NCBI RefSeq assembly: GCF_009828585.1
Contig: NZ_WSRZ01000002.1
Location: forward strand, 62,001-126,000
Direction: 5' to 3'
Source: Shewanella litoralis
GTDB lineage: Bacteria; Pseudomonadota; Gammaproteobacteria; Enterobacterales; Shewanellaceae
DNA length: 64,000 bases
Below are positions 37,583-47,112 of this stretch, piece after piece (the stretch's first letter is position 1; each line of letters starts with the position of its first letter). The notes under the pieces were generated by a model. It did no database searches and was not told where the DNA came from. It saw only the letters and a list, made by a program, of their open reading frames with translations. The position numbers were made by a program, and so were the translations under genes.

Positions 37583-38812
37583 TTAGGCGTCTGCTTTATG
37601 CTTTTTAGCTGCGGGTAAAATCAAGTTCATTAAAATAGCCACAATACCGCACAAGCTGATGCCAGTTAAGCTGAACGAACCGATACCAAAGGCCATACCG
37701 CCAATACCAAATACCAGTGTTACACCAACAATACTCAAATTGCGTGGTTCAGATAAATCAACCTGATGGCGTATCAAGGTATTTAAACCAACCGCCGCAA
37801 TAGAGCCAAACAACAAGCACATAATGCCGCCCATCACCGGTACAGGGATTGTTTGCATTAATGCACCGAGTTTGCCAACAAAGGCCAGTGTAATCGCGGT
37901 GATAGCCGTCCATGTCATAATGCGTGGGTCAAAGCTTTTGGTTAATGTGACGGCGCCAGTGACTTCACTGTAGGTGGTGTTTGGTGGTCCACCTAGTGCC
38001 GATGCTGCAATAGTTGCAATACCGTCACCAGTTAAGGTGCGGTGCAGGCCTGGCTTTTTAAGATAATCTTTACCCGTCACATTAGAAATCGCCAAAATAT
38101 CACCAATATGCTCAACCGCTGGGGCAATGGCGACCGGGATCATAAATAAAATGGCGTGCCAGTTAAACTCTGGTGCGACAAAGTTGGGCATGGCTAACCA
38201 CGCCGCTTGTGTTACCGGGGTAAAGTCAACAATGCCAAAGGCTAAGCTGGCGCCGTAGCCGACTAAAATACCGGCAAGGATCGGCATTAAACGCACAAGC
38301 CCTTTGGCGAATACAGCAACCAACACCGTCGTCATTAAAGCGGCAAGTGAAATAAATAACGCGGTGTTTTGCTCAACAATTACTATGCTACCATCGCCAC
38401 TTTTACCCAGTGCCATATTAACCGCAACAGGGGCTAAGCCTAAGCCAATAATCATAATGACAGGGCCGACAACCACAGGCGGTAATAGCCTATGAATAAA
38501 GCCGGTGCCGCGTAACTTAACCGATAAGCCCAGTAACATGTACACCACACCAGCCGCCATTAATCCACCCATAGTGGCCGGAATGCCCCAGGTTTGTACG
38601 CCATATAAAATCGGCGCAATAAAGGCAAAAGAAGAAGCAAGAAATATAGGGACTTGGCGTTTAGTGACGAGTTGGAACAAAAGGGTACCGAAACCGGCAG
38701 TAAACAGGGCGACGCTAGTGTCTAGGCCAGTTAGTAATGGCATAAGTACCAGTGCACCAAAGGCGACAAATAACATTTGTGCACCTTGAAGCGGGATTAA
38801 CACGCGTTTCAT
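37583..38812 (-). CDS. uraA: Uracil:proton symporter UraA
   Basis: 409 aa inner-membrane nucleobase transporter of the NCS2 family with about 12-14 transmembrane segments. The two ligand-binding Glu blocks of UraA are visible: PVAIAPAVEHIGDILAIS and NTTYSEVTGAVTLTKSFDPRIM. GDGIATIAASALGGPPNTTYSE is diagnostic. I chose the ATG at 38812 (MKRVLIPLQGAQMLF) because GGAG lies six bases before it; the longer frame would use that ribosome site as codons. The order uraA-hda recalls E. coli, where DUF2066 is also nearby in relatives. Confidence 0.94.
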   Translation of the reverse strand: MKRVLIPLQGAQMLFVAFGALVLMPLLTGLDTSVALFTAGFGTLLFQLVTKRQVPIFLASSFAFIAPILYGVQTWGIPATMGGLMAAGVVYMLLGLSVKLRGTGFIHRLLPPVVVGPVIMIIGLGLAPVAVNMALGKSGDGSIVIVEQNTALFISLAALMTTVLVAVFAKGLVRLMPILAGILVGYGASLAFGIVDFTPVTQAAWLAMPNFVAPEFNWHAILFMIPVAIAPAVEHIGDILAISNVTGKDYLKKPGLHRTLTGDGIATIAASALGGPPNTTYSEVTGAVTLTKSFDPRIMTWTAITAITLAFVGKLGALMQTIPVPVMGGIMCLLFGSIAAVGLNTLIRHQVDLSEPRNLSIVGVTLVFGIGGMAFGIGSFSLTGISLCGIVAILMNLILPAAKKHKADA

Positions 38813-39051
38813 ATTTTTCTCCATCATTATCTAGAAGCAGGCGTGTGATTAAACGGCGCGAATTGTCACATAAAAGCCTGTGTTTTCATAACCTGTATTA
38901 GGTCTGTGTGGCGATTATAGTTATTTGATATCGCTACAATACTTAGTCAAATTGACCTAAGTGTTAACCTGCTATCAAAAAGAGTTTTCGTTATCCATTT
39001 TTTAGTATGATATAATTTTGCCACTTATATTTACTGCGTTTATGTTATCAG

Positions 39052-40149
39052 ATGCTGAAAAAACTAATTAATCTCATTGTGTTACCTTTAATTGCGTTAA
39101 CCTCAATTACGCTTGTGCAAGCTGCTGAAGTCAGTAAGCTTGATGAGGCTGATATTGCGGTGAGTTCACGTGCAAACGATGTTAAAAATAGTGCGTTGAA
39201 AGAAGCGTTAGCGGCAGTGTTTTTAAAAAACTCTGGTAGCCCAAGTGTGGTGTTAAACCCACTTATTAAAGCGCAGATAAACGAGCCAGAAGTCATTTTG
39301 ACTCAATACGGCTATTTTGAACAAAACGGCGAGCTGATGCTTAAAGCCAGTTTTGACCATCAAAGAGTGATTGCCAAGCTACGTCAGGCTGGTTTGCCTG
39401 TATGGGGAAGCCAACGCCCATTAACGCTAATATGGTTAACAGTCGATGAAAACACCGAGCCTACTATTTTAGCTGATGCCTCATTATCTGAAATTCGTGA
39501 TGACTTCACCCAAGCGTCTGCCAATAAAGGCATTCCGGTGATGTTACCGGTAATGGATCTTGATGATGTTATGGGGGTCACCGTCAATGATGTGCGTGGC
39601 GGTTTTACCGATGTAGTATTTGTTGCCTCTGCCCGTTATCAGTCAGATTATTTTGCGATTGCCAATATTGAAAACCAAGGCAGTCGCGTGATGTTTACCA
39701 TAAGTTTATTCAATAAAACTCGAACCAACGGGGTATTACAACCTTTAGTGGCTCAGCAAGGTGAGGCGGCGAATAATCAACAAGCGGTTAAACGCATGAT
39801 GACGATTTTAGCCGATTACCACATTAGCCAGTATGCGATAGCATCAACGGGCAGTAATGCGGCCACAGAAGTGAGTTTTTCAGGTTTAAACAATATGACT
39901 CAAGTGGTCAATATTGAAGCCTATTTACGCCAATTAAGTGCCATTAAATCAATAAGCTTACATTCATTTAAAGGCAGCACTGCGACCTATAACGTAGAAC
40001 TGTATAGTAGTGTTGATGACTTACAGCGTTTACTGGATATCGACAGTCGCCTGTCAAAACTCGACACAATGGGCAGTGTGGAGTCATTTTACCAACAGAA
40101 AACTGAGGTTTCGCAGCCCTCGTTAATGTATCAATGGCTCGGCCAATAA
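39052..40149 (+). CDS. DUF2066 family exported protein
   Basis: 365 aa with a Sec signal peptide (MLKKLINLIVLPLIALTSITLVQA, cleavage about residue 24). The rest is a DUF2066 domain: SRANDVKNSALKEALAAVFLKNSGSP, then QPLTLIWLTV-like LPVWGSQRPLTLIWLTVDE. The family is periplasmic, of unknown function, and regularly found just upstream of hda in gammaproteobacteria, as here (83 bases). It is divergent from uraA. No enzyme motif is visible. Confidence 0.9.
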   Translation: MLKKLINLIVLPLIALTSITLVQAAEVSKLDEADIAVSSRANDVKNSALKEALAAVFLKNSGSPSVVLNPLIKAQINEPEVILTQYGYFEQNGELMLKASFDHQRVIAKLRQAGLPVWGSQRPLTLIWLTVDENTEPTILADASLSEIRDDFTQASANKGIPVMLPVMDLDDVMGVTVNDVRGGFTDVVFVASARYQSDYFAIANIENQGSRVMFTISLFNKTRTNGVLQPLVAQQGEAANNQQAVKRMMTILADYHISQYAIASTGSNAATEVSFSGLNNMTQVVNIEAYLRQLSAIKSISLHSFKGSTATYNVELYSSVDDLQRLLDIDSRLSKLDTMGSVESFYQQKTEVSQPSLMYQWLGQ

Positions 40150-40232
40150 GTCGTTAAGGTGGCGCTCTGTGATTATAGAGCGCTTACATGTATAATAACG
40201 TTTGTTCGTTTATGATTTTGAGACCTATCTGA

Positions 40233-40943
40233 GTGACACAAAACTCACCAAGACAATTATCTTTACCCGTTTACTTACCTGACGATGAAACCTTTCAAAG
40301 TTATTATCCTGCTTCGGGTAACGATGAACTGATCCAAAAACTTCAAGCCAGTGCTGAAGGATCTCTTGCGTCTTCTTTGTATATATACGGTCCCGAAAAA
40401 TCAGGTCGCACACATTTAATGCATGCTGCTTGTGCCCACGCGAACGATTTAGAGCGACGCACTTTATATATTCCACTTGGGATCCACGCCAGTATTTCGC
40501 CAGCACTTTTTGAAGGGCTCGAATCATTAGAGCTCATTTGTATAGATGATGTTGAAGCCATTGCCGGCCACCCTGTATGGGAAGAAGCTATTTTTCATCT
40601 GTATAATCGTATTGCAGAGCAGCAAGATTGTCGTTTGATTGTCAGCGGTAACGCCTCGCCATCCGAGGTGGGATTTTCTTTACCTGACTTAGTCTCGCGT
40701 ATGCAATGGGGATTAATTTATCAGCTGCAACCTATGGCAGATGATGAAAAGCTCGCCGCCTTACAGCGCCGCGCTGCAATGCGCGGTTTACAGTTATCTG
40801 ATGAGGTAGGGCGCTTTTTGCTTACCCGTATGGCACGTGATTTACGTACGTTATTTGACGTGCTTGATAAGCTTGATAAAGCCTCGATGGTGCATCAGCG
40901 TAAACTGACGATTCCGTTCATTAAAGAAATGCTTAGGCTATAA
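40233..40943 (+). CDS. hda: DnaA regulatory inactivator Hda
   Basis: 236 aa, a DnaA-like AAA+ protein that stimulates ATP hydrolysis by DnaA together with the beta clamp. The clamp-binding peptide QLSLPV is at residues 8-13. The P-loop region is LYIYGPEKSGRTHLMHAACAHA, and the Walker B region reads LELICIDDVEAIAG. DnaA-like sensor segments follow (LPDLVSRMQWGLIYQLQPM). A GTG start is used; the ribosome site is weak. The length matches E. coli Hda (233 aa). Confidence 0.95.
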   Translation: MTQNSPRQLSLPVYLPDDETFQSYYPASGNDELIQKLQASAEGSLASSLYIYGPEKSGRTHLMHAACAHANDLERRTLYIPLGIHASISPALFEGLESLELICIDDVEAIAGHPVWEEAIFHLYNRIAEQQDCRLIVSGNASPSEVGFSLPDLVSRMQWGLIYQLQPMADDEKLAALQRRAAMRGLQLSDEVGRFLLTRMARDLRTLFDVLDKLDKASMVHQRKLTIPFIKEMLRL

Positions 40944-40995
40944 ATCACGCTTATGTATGCCGCGAGCATGCAGTCATACATTGTAAATGACAATA

Positions 40996-41027
40996 AAAAA
41001 CGCCAAATGAATTCATTTGGCGTTTTT
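40996..41027. terminator. Bidirectional terminator between hda and the lipoprotein gene
   Basis: A perfect 32-base palindrome with GC-rich arms CGCCAAATGAA/TTCATTTGGCG and A/T runs at either end, between convergent genes. Confidence 0.92.
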
Positions 41028-41066
41028 ATTTATCTAAATAACCTGAACTCAGGTTAAATACAGTGA

Positions 41067-43013
41067 CTAATGTGCATGTTGGTCGCCACTAAACTGCAAT
41101 GGTCGATTATCAATGACAGTGTCATCAGACTGGTTAGAGACTTTTTGTAGCGATTTAGACTGATCCGCAGTTAAGACTAAATTCTGTGCCCAGGTTTGAC
41201 CTTTCACTAATGCAACGGGCTCTGGTAAACCGTCCATCACCAGTTGGGTGTTAATATCAGGCAGCATTTGTCCGAGAACGTAGCTGGCGCGATCGCGCAA
41301 TTCAGCCTGTCCAACTCGGCCGCGCACTCCCCATTCAACAGTAATGGTTGAGCTTGTTTGTACTTCAGGTTTATCTGTAATGGCGATATCACGTGAAGTG
41401 TCATAGCGATGGCTCATCATTATTTCTTCAAACAGCATGGCAACATCTTCACGTTTTGACGAGTAAGCATAATCATCATTGGCTAAATCATTAGCAAAAA
41501 ATTCAGCGACATCACTGGGACTAAACGCTTTTTGAGTACTGTTTGCAGATTCCCCTATGTATTGAACCTTAGCAAGGCCATACATTTCATCACTGAGTAA
41601 TGGATAACGCATTTGAAGTTGGTTGGATGGCATGTCATCTGAAGCGGCGCGACGATCAAACTCTTCTCTTAGGCTTGGCCCTTGCAGCGTGGCATGAATA
41701 CTTTGCGGGTAATAGTCATTAGCATGGGCCAGTTCGTGGTACAGGAGATCTGCTAAATTATAAGACATATTATCCATGGTGCGGTTGATTCGGTTATCTT
41801 TTTCTATATATACGCTAGCATAATCGTTATCTTTAACATAACGGTATGGAGATAAGTAATTTAAGTCTTTACCAAAATTACTGCGAAAGTCTGGGGTTTC
41901 GTTAATGGTGTCACGCTGGGCAGACGTCAGCCATAAATCTTCAGGGTCGAGATAGATAGCTCCGATATAACCCGAATAATAAGCTGGCCTGATATCGTAA
42001 CTAATAATGACTGCAGTCACTGATTGTAATAGCTCAACAAAGTCAGTGTTTGTTTGTGTACGAAGGTAAGTTTCAAAATTCTGTCCCATCCAGTCGTGGG
42101 ACACTACGACTCTGTCCATTATGGTATCAATTGGGTCTGGCTGACTGTCTTGGCTAATAAATGGTAGCTCGTTGAGGATGTTACATGGGTCAATTTGCTG
42201 GTTAGAGTAAGTACAGTTAACAAGGTTATCGGCATAAGCTGAATCTGCTTTGTAGGGATGTACCCGTGCAAGAGGGTAATTATAGTAAGCCTTCGATGGG
42301 ATAGCTTGCTCTTTTGTGACAAGTAAATGTACATCATCACTGACGGTTTGGCCGTCAAAGGTTGCTGTGGCTTTTAGGCTAATACGTCGGTCGCTGTTTA
42401 CGTCTGGTGCGTTAAACAGTGGTCGATTAAGGTCAGTTAAATCGACGCTATTAAAACCAACGTTGTCGATGTTTGGGTACATGCACCAGCTAATATCTGT
42501 GGGTATTTGGCCATTTATATTTTGAATTCTTAAACTAGCATCTATATTTGCCACCATTTGATGGTCATTGTTAATCCGTAAAATATTATCAGTAGAGTCA
42601 GCGGTTATTGTCACTACCTCTTCATAATTGCTCGAAGCGCCGGTTACCGTCACTTTAAAACTGTAGTTATCGTTACTGCTGGGTGTAAAGGCTAATACTG
42701 GGCTATTCACTGAGGCTAATTCAAGGCTAGGACCTGAGACTTGTTGCCATAGAAACGTACGGCCGGCACTATTTTGATCGGCTATTGACGCGGTAATACT
42801 GCCAGGTCTATTGGCGGCATAATTTTTTTCAACGATAAAAACCAGTTCAGAATCGGTAGAGATTAAGCTTGAGCTTGAATCGTCGCTGCAGATCTCAAAA
42901 GCTGAAGAGAATGGTATGCCTGAGTTATCATCAGAAGAGTCTCCTCCACACGCACTGACTAATATGGCACTGGCTATAAGACTGTAAAAGCCTACATTAC
43001 GCGATGCATTCAT
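41067..43013 (-). CDS. Large lipoprotein with HExxH zincin-like motif
   Basis: 648 aa, family not recognised. The N-terminal lipobox VSAC (Cys22) after a hydrophobic segment predicts a lipoprotein, followed by an acidic Ser/Asp linker. One or two Ig/PKD-like segments follow (about 50-225; VFIVEKNYAANRPGSITASIAD, YSFKVTVTG). The C-terminal half contains DLLYHELAHANDYYP with HELAH at residues 426-430, and about 75-80 residues on DVAEFFANDLANDDYAYSS and EDVAMLFEEIMMSHR, a layout consistent with a zinc metalloprotease. It interrupts an otherwise conserved hda-to-perM gene order. Substrate and role are unknown. Confidence 0.78.
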   Translation of the reverse strand: MNASRNVGFYSLIASAILVSACGGDSSDDNSGIPFSSAFEICSDDSSSSLISTDSELVFIVEKNYAANRPGSITASIADQNSAGRTFLWQQVSGPSLELASVNSPVLAFTPSSNDNYSFKVTVTGASSNYEEVVTITADSTDNILRINNDHQMVANIDASLRIQNINGQIPTDISWCMYPNIDNVGFNSVDLTDLNRPLFNAPDVNSDRRISLKATATFDGQTVSDDVHLLVTKEQAIPSKAYYNYPLARVHPYKADSAYADNLVNCTYSNQQIDPCNILNELPFISQDSQPDPIDTIMDRVVVSHDWMGQNFETYLRTQTNTDFVELLQSVTAVIISYDIRPAYYSGYIGAIYLDPEDLWLTSAQRDTINETPDFRSNFGKDLNYLSPYRYVKDNDYASVYIEKDNRINRTMDNMSYNLADLLYHELAHANDYYPQSIHATLQGPSLREEFDRRAASDDMPSNQLQMRYPLLSDEMYGLAKVQYIGESANSTQKAFSPSDVAEFFANDLANDDYAYSSKREDVAMLFEEIMMSHRYDTSRDIAITDKPEVQTSSTITVEWGVRGRVGQAELRDRASYVLGQMLPDINTQLVMDGLPEPVALVKGQTWAQNLVLTADQSKSLQKVSNQSDDTVIDNRPLQFSGDQHAH

Positions 43014-43117
43014 TAAACGACTCCATGTTTATTTGTTAGAATTATAAAATACACTTATATAACATCTTGTTAACGTATTAACCTAACACGCATTGTTTAT
43101 TAAATGCAATAAACAAA

Positions 43118-43138
43118 AAAAGCGCCCAAGGCGCTTTT
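43118..43138. terminator. Terminator between DUF2069 gene and lipoprotein gene
   Basis: Stem AAAAGCGCC/GGCGCTTTT with loop CAA; on the minus strand it is followed by a run of U, 30 bases after the DUF2069 stop, so it ends the bepA-arsC-DUF2069 transcript. Confidence 0.88.
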
Positions 43139-43167
43139 ATTAATAAAACAATTTAAATGTTAGAACA

Positions 43168-43545
43168 CTATTTTTGTTCAGATTTCTTCTTTAATCCTAA
43201 GCCTAATTCGCGGCCGCGTTTGCGGGCATAGAAAGGAAAGGTAACCAACAAAATACAAATCAACACAGATTCAATCAGTGCAAAGGCAAACGCGTCAGTG
43301 GTGATATACGCTAGGGTCAAACCGTGTAGCAAATATACACATAAAATAAAACTCGCCCAGGCATAGGTGTATGGGTTGCCGGTAATAATGCCTTTTAGCG
43401 GAAAGAGTAATGGGACAATCCAAATTAAACTAAAACCAAGAGAATAGGTGCCATTTAAGCCTTGTTGAATAAACCAGCCGCTAAGCAGCAAAAGTAATGC
43501 AAGGTAACCAATACGGCTGAGTTGGAATAAGGTTTGTGTGGTCAT
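43168..43545 (-). CDS. DUF2069 family membrane protein
   Basis: 125 aa with four hydrophobic segments (LFQLSRIGYLALLLLLSGWFI; SLIWIVPLLFPLKGIITG; AYAWASFILCVYLLHGL-type; ALIESVLICILLVTFPFYARKRG), matching the DUF2069 family, whose role is unknown. The C-terminus is basic and cytoplasmic. It starts 11 bases after the ArsC-like gene and probably shares its transcript. The next clear terminator is just downstream. Confidence 0.88.
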   Translation of the reverse strand: MTTQTLFQLSRIGYLALLLLLSGWFIQQGLNGTYSLGFSLIWIVPLLFPLKGIITGNPYTYAWASFILCVYLLHGLTLAYITTDAFAFALIESVLICILLVTFPFYARKRGRELGLGLKKKSEQK

Positions 43546-43556
43546 TATTTTGCTCG

Positions 43557-43913
43557 TTACAGAATAGATAAAACAGTTTCAGGTGGTCGGCCAATCGCAG
43601 CCTGGTTATTAGCCAGTACAATTGGACGTTCAATTAATTTTGGCGTTGCAACCATTGCGCTGATAAGCTGTGCTTCAGTCAGTGCCGGGTCTGCTAAGTT
43701 TTGCGCTTTATATTCATCTTCTTTGGTGCGCATCATTTGGCGTGCTGTTAAACCTAAAAGGGTAAGTATATTACTGATTTCGGTCTCACTCGGAGGCTGC
43801 TTTAGGTACTCGACTACAGTAATATCAACACCTTGGGCTTCAAGTAACGCTAACGTCTCACGGCTTTTTGAGCAACGAGGATTGTGTAAAATAGTCGTTT
43901 TAGTTTTTGTCAT
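43557..43913 (-). CDS. ArsC-family thioredoxin-fold reductase (YfgD-like)
   Basis: 118 aa arsenate reductase-related protein. The active Cys is in LHNPRCSKSRETLALL, and TPKLIERPIVLANNQAAIGRPPE carries the expected Arg residues. Glutaredoxin-linked arsenate reduction is possible, but no arsB, arsA or arsR is nearby, and the position next to bepA is that of E. coli yfgD, whose physiological role is not settled. It ends 11 bases before the DUF2069 gene starts. Confidence 0.9.
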   Translation of the reverse strand: MTKTKTTILHNPRCSKSRETLALLEAQGVDITVVEYLKQPPSETEISNILTLLGLTARQMMRTKEDEYKAQNLADPALTEAQLISAMVATPKLIERPIVLANNQAAIGRPPETVLSIL

Positions 43914-43933
43914 GTTTATTTTCCGTCATAAAA

Positions 43934-43958
43934 AATGGCAAACCTTCAGTTTGCCATT
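43934..43958 (-). terminator. bepA terminator
   Basis: AATGGCAAAC/GTTTGCCATT forms a 10-bp stem with loop of 5 bases; on the minus strand a U run follows. It lies between the bepA stop and the ArsC-like gene start. Confidence 0.88.
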
Positions 43959-43998
43959 ATTCTATCAAAAAAAGACCGCTTAAGTTACATCGTTATGG

Positions 43999-45468
43999 TT
44001 ACTTAAACTGATCAAGTTCTCTATCGGCCTGTCTAAACTGGCGGATCCTGGCTTCAATTCGGGCAAGTTGTAAGGTTTGCCCTTCAGAATAACGATAGGC
44101 ATAGTTTAATTGGTCAATCGCACCTTGATAATTAGCGGTTAATGCCATAATTTCGGCATTGCTGTAATACTCTAACGCTTTATTATCAAGCTTACGGTAA
44201 GCGTCAGCCATAATTTGGTAAGGCAACATATTTTGTTTGTCGAAAAAAATTAACTCTTCAAGCAATGGAATGGCCTTTAGCGGTTGGTCTGCTTCAACGT
44301 AAATATTGGCAAGGTTGGTATTGACCACTTGCGATGTAGGTTTAATTTTACGCTGCGCTTCCAGTAGTGCGATGGCAGCGGTGAAGTCTTTTTTCTGAGC
44401 GAGCAGATCTGTTTTGGTGTCTAGATAAAACAAATTATTATCATCTTTTTTCAATAAAGCATCGATAATGACTTCTGCTTGTTCAAATTTTTCTAAACGG
44501 AATAACGCTAAGGCTTTACCGTATAGGGCGGCATCTTCAAATGTGTAGTTGTTTTTCTTTAGCTGTTGTTCAAATAACGATAACGCGCCGTCGTCACTAA
44601 AGTTAGAAAATCGCACTTGAATACGGGCTTTGGCTAATTGGTAGTTTAAGCTGTCGGGCACAAAGCGCTTGGGGTATTGTGCCGCACGGTTACGCGCGTC
44701 AGTAATACGTGATTCGGGTAACGGGTGAGTGAGCAACATTTGTGGTGGCGTGGTCGAAAAACGATATCGCACCGCCAGTTGGCCAAAGAAAGTAGAGGCG
44801 GCATTAGGGTCAAAACCAGCATCAACCAATATTTGCATGCCTATTCGGTCAGCTTCTTTTTCATGCAGGCGGGTGTAGTTTATTTTCGATTGCGTTGCCA
44901 TCGCTTGTGTTGTCGCTAATGCCGCCATTCCCACTTGCGGGGCGGCAATCGTTAATAAAATCGCGCCTAACATACCTGCAATAGTCGCCGACGAGCTTTT
45001 TTGCTGCGCCTCGAGTGAACGGGCCAAATGTCGTTGGGTAACGTGGGTAATTTCGTGCGCCAGCACTGATGCTAATTCACTTTCGTTTTCAGCATTTAAA
45101 AACAAACCCGTATGCACGCCCACATGGCCGCCGAAAAAGGCAAAAGCGTTGATTTCATCATTGCGCAGTAAGAAGAAGTAGAAAGGAGTTTTAACGCCTG
45201 TCGCATTGGCGACTAATTTATTCCCTAATTCAGATAAATATTGTGTCAGTACCGGATCGGCCAATACGGGTGCAGATGAACGGATGACTCGCATGTATGC
45301 GTCACCGTACACGGTTTCTTTTTCTAAACTGAAGGTGTTAACAGCTGCAGTACCAAGATCGGGAAGATCATTATTGGCAAAACTGTGGGCAATACTGCCG
45401 GCAAATACAATGCTAATGGCAGTGGCTGTTAGTGCTTTTGAAAAGCTCGATACTGATAATTTACGCAA
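43999..45468 (-). CDS. bepA: Periplasmic M48 metalloprotease/chaperone BepA
   Basis: 489 aa, the YfgC/BepA protein that aids assembly of LptD and degrades stalled outer membrane proteins (known from E. coli). An N-terminal signal peptide (about 1-31) precedes the M48 domain with HExxH in SVLAHEITHVTQRHLARSLE and the third ligand region LHEKEADRIGMQIL. C-terminal TPR repeats follow (about 285-489; FEDAALYGKALALFRLEKFEQAEVI). The start is TTG with TAGG upstream. It is divergent from the TusA-like gene and perM; neighbours match E. coli yfgO-yfgC-yfgD. Confidence 0.95.
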   Translation of the reverse strand: MRKLSVSSFSKALTATAISIVFAGSIAHSFANNDLPDLGTAAVNTFSLEKETVYGDAYMRVIRSSAPVLADPVLTQYLSELGNKLVANATGVKTPFYFFLLRNDEINAFAFFGGHVGVHTGLFLNAENESELASVLAHEITHVTQRHLARSLEAQQKSSSATIAGMLGAILLTIAAPQVGMAALATTQAMATQSKINYTRLHEKEADRIGMQILVDAGFDPNAASTFFGQLAVRYRFSTTPPQMLLTHPLPESRITDARNRAAQYPKRFVPDSLNYQLAKARIQVRFSNFSDDGALSLFEQQLKKNNYTFEDAALYGKALALFRLEKFEQAEVIIDALLKKDDNNLFYLDTKTDLLAQKKDFTAAIALLEAQRKIKPTSQVVNTNLANIYVEADQPLKAIPLLEELIFFDKQNMLPYQIMADAYRKLDNKALEYYSNAEIMALTANYQGAIDQLNYAYRYSEGQTLQLARIEARIRQFRQADRELDQFK

Positions 45469-45595
45469 GCGAAACCTATAATGCTAAATGAGTCGTAAGT
45501 TCTTGGCTTAACGCACAAGTTGGTTTTGCAACATCGCTTGTGGTTTGTTGTTCAAGCTAGGATAATAGCCCTAGAATGATTAAAGCAAGTTGATA

Positions 45596-45817
45596 ATGAT
45601 TTTTATTGATTTAACACCGTATTCTTGTCCTTATCCTTTAGTTAAAGTGAAACTTTTACTCAAGCAATTACAAGTGGGTGAAACCTTACACGTACTTCTA
45701 TCTGACCACGGTTCACGTCGAGATGTTCCCCTATTAATGAAAAAAATGGGTTTTGGTATTGAAATCATCAAAGATGAGTCGCATTGTTTGTCTGTGATCA
45801 TTACCAAAACAAACTAA
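45596..45817 (+). CDS. TusA/YedF-like sulfurtransferase family protein
   Basis: 73 aa. The conserved Cys-Pro motif is in LTPYSCPYPLVKVKLLLKQL (CPxP), followed by VGETLHVLLSDHGSRRDVPLLMKKMGF, the two-layer TusA fold. Sulphur relay is possible, although SCPYPL differs from the usual CP[GM]P. I chose the ATG at 45596; an in-frame TTG two codons earlier is an alternative. It lies 27 bases before perM, in the same orientation, and is divergent from bepA. Confidence 0.85.
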   Translation: MIFIDLTPYSCPYPLVKVKLLLKQLQVGETLHVLLSDHGSRRDVPLLMKKMGFGIEIIKDESHCLSVIITKTN

Positions 45818-45844
45818 TGAGTGTTTTTATATAAAGGTTGTTCA

Positions 45845-46924
45845 ATGCTGGCATTTTTAACTGAATGGTACAAAACCCGTTTTAGCGATCCTCAAGCCAT
45901 TACTTTAATGTTCATTATTATCGGTATCGGCCTTGCGTTGTACTTTGGTGCAGGTTTACTGGCGCCGTTATTGGTTGCGTTGGTGCTCGCATTTTTACTT
46001 GAATGGCCTGTGGCGCAAATGTCGCGTTTGGGCATTAGTCGAACCGCGGCAGCATCTATCGTGTTAGTGGTATTTTTAGGCTTAATGCTGATTTTAATGT
46101 TGGGATTAGCACCCAGTATTTGGCGTCAGGGCGTGTCATTGGTCACCGATTTACCGTCAATGATTGATAAAGGTATGATCATTGTTAGAGAGTTTAGCGC
46201 TGATTACCCTCAGTTTGTCAGTGCATCTCAACTAGACTCGATGATGGAAGAGATTAATAAGATGCTTGATACTCAGCACTTATTAGACTTAGGCAAGCAG
46301 TTGTTAGGATATTCTGCGTCATTATTAGTGTTGATGGTATACGCGATTTTGGTGCCATTGTTGGTGTTTTTCTTCTTAAAAGACAAAGATCAATTAATGA
46401 AAGGCAGCAAACGTTTTTTCCCAACAAATCGCGATTTAGCGCGCAATGTTTGGTTTGAAATGGATCAGCAAATTTTTAACTATATCCGCGGTAAAGTAAT
46501 CGAAATTGTGATTGTTGGCGTGGTCAGTTATATCTTTTTTGCCGTCATGGGACTGCGCTACTCTGCTTTGCTAGGTGTGCTTACCGGTTTGTCAGTATTA
46601 ATCCCGTATGTTGGCGCGACCTTAGTGACGTTACCCATTGCACTTGTGGCTTTTTTCCAGTGGGGGTTTAGCCCTGAGTTTGGTTACTTAATGCTTGGTT
46701 ACGGTATTATTCAGGCGTTAGATGGTAACGTATTAGTGCCGTTATTATTCTCTGATGCGGTTGATTTACACCCAGTGGTTATTATCGCTGCGGTACTCGT
46801 GTTTGGCGGGCTGTGGGGCGTATGGGGGGTTTTCTTTGCGATTCCATTAGCATCATTAGTTAAAGCAGTGATTAATGCCTGGCCTCATGCAGCCTCACCT
46901 AAAGAGATGTATGACAACGAGTAA
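45845..46924 (+). CDS. perM: AI-2E family transporter / PerM permease
   Basis: 359 aa inner-membrane protein of the AI-2E exporter/PerM family. About eight hydrophobic segments are visible, with central family blocks SASLLVLMVYAILVPLLVFFFLKDKDQL and GVLTGLSVLIPYVGATLVTLPIALVAFFQWG, ending in FGGLWGVWGVFFAIPLASLVKAVINAW. The substrate is unknown; the name does not prove autoinducer transport. I chose the ATG at 45845 with AAGG seven bases upstream. Its place next to bepA matches E. coli yfgO. Confidence 0.9.
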   Translation: MLAFLTEWYKTRFSDPQAITLMFIIIGIGLALYFGAGLLAPLLVALVLAFLLEWPVAQMSRLGISRTAAASIVLVVFLGLMLILMLGLAPSIWRQGVSLVTDLPSMIDKGMIIVREFSADYPQFVSASQLDSMMEEINKMLDTQHLLDLGKQLLGYSASLLVLMVYAILVPLLVFFFLKDKDQLMKGSKRFFPTNRDLARNVWFEMDQQIFNYIRGKVIEIVIVGVVSYIFFAVMGLRYSALLGVLTGLSVLIPYVGATLVTLPIALVAFFQWGFSPEFGYLMLGYGIIQALDGNVLVPLLFSDAVDLHPVVIIAAVLVFGGLWGVWGVFFAIPLASLVKAVINAWPHAASPKEMYDNE

Positions 46925-47042
46925 TGCCGGCTTAGTTTTATGTTATTCAACCGAGCTCGATTTATTGCCGAAGATTAAGCGTTGCTAAATTAAGTACGGT
47001 TGGGTTCAGTTCAGTCCTTTCAACGCCTTCACCGAGATAAAT

Positions 47043-47078
47043 AAAAACGCTAGCCACTGCGAAGAGGCTAGCGTTTTT
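47043..47078. terminator. Bidirectional terminator between perM and the DUF2897 gene
   Basis: Perfect 13-bp stem AAAAACGCTAGCC/GGCTAGCGTTTTT with a 10-base loop and U run, between convergent genes. Confidence 0.92.
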
Positions 47079-47112
47079 TGTTTCTAATAAGCATTAGATC
47101 AGAGACTCAATA

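Noticed and set aside
43534-43983. Plus-strand frame opposite the ArsC-like gene
   Set aside because: It is antisense to a well-supported gene and spans the bepA terminator.
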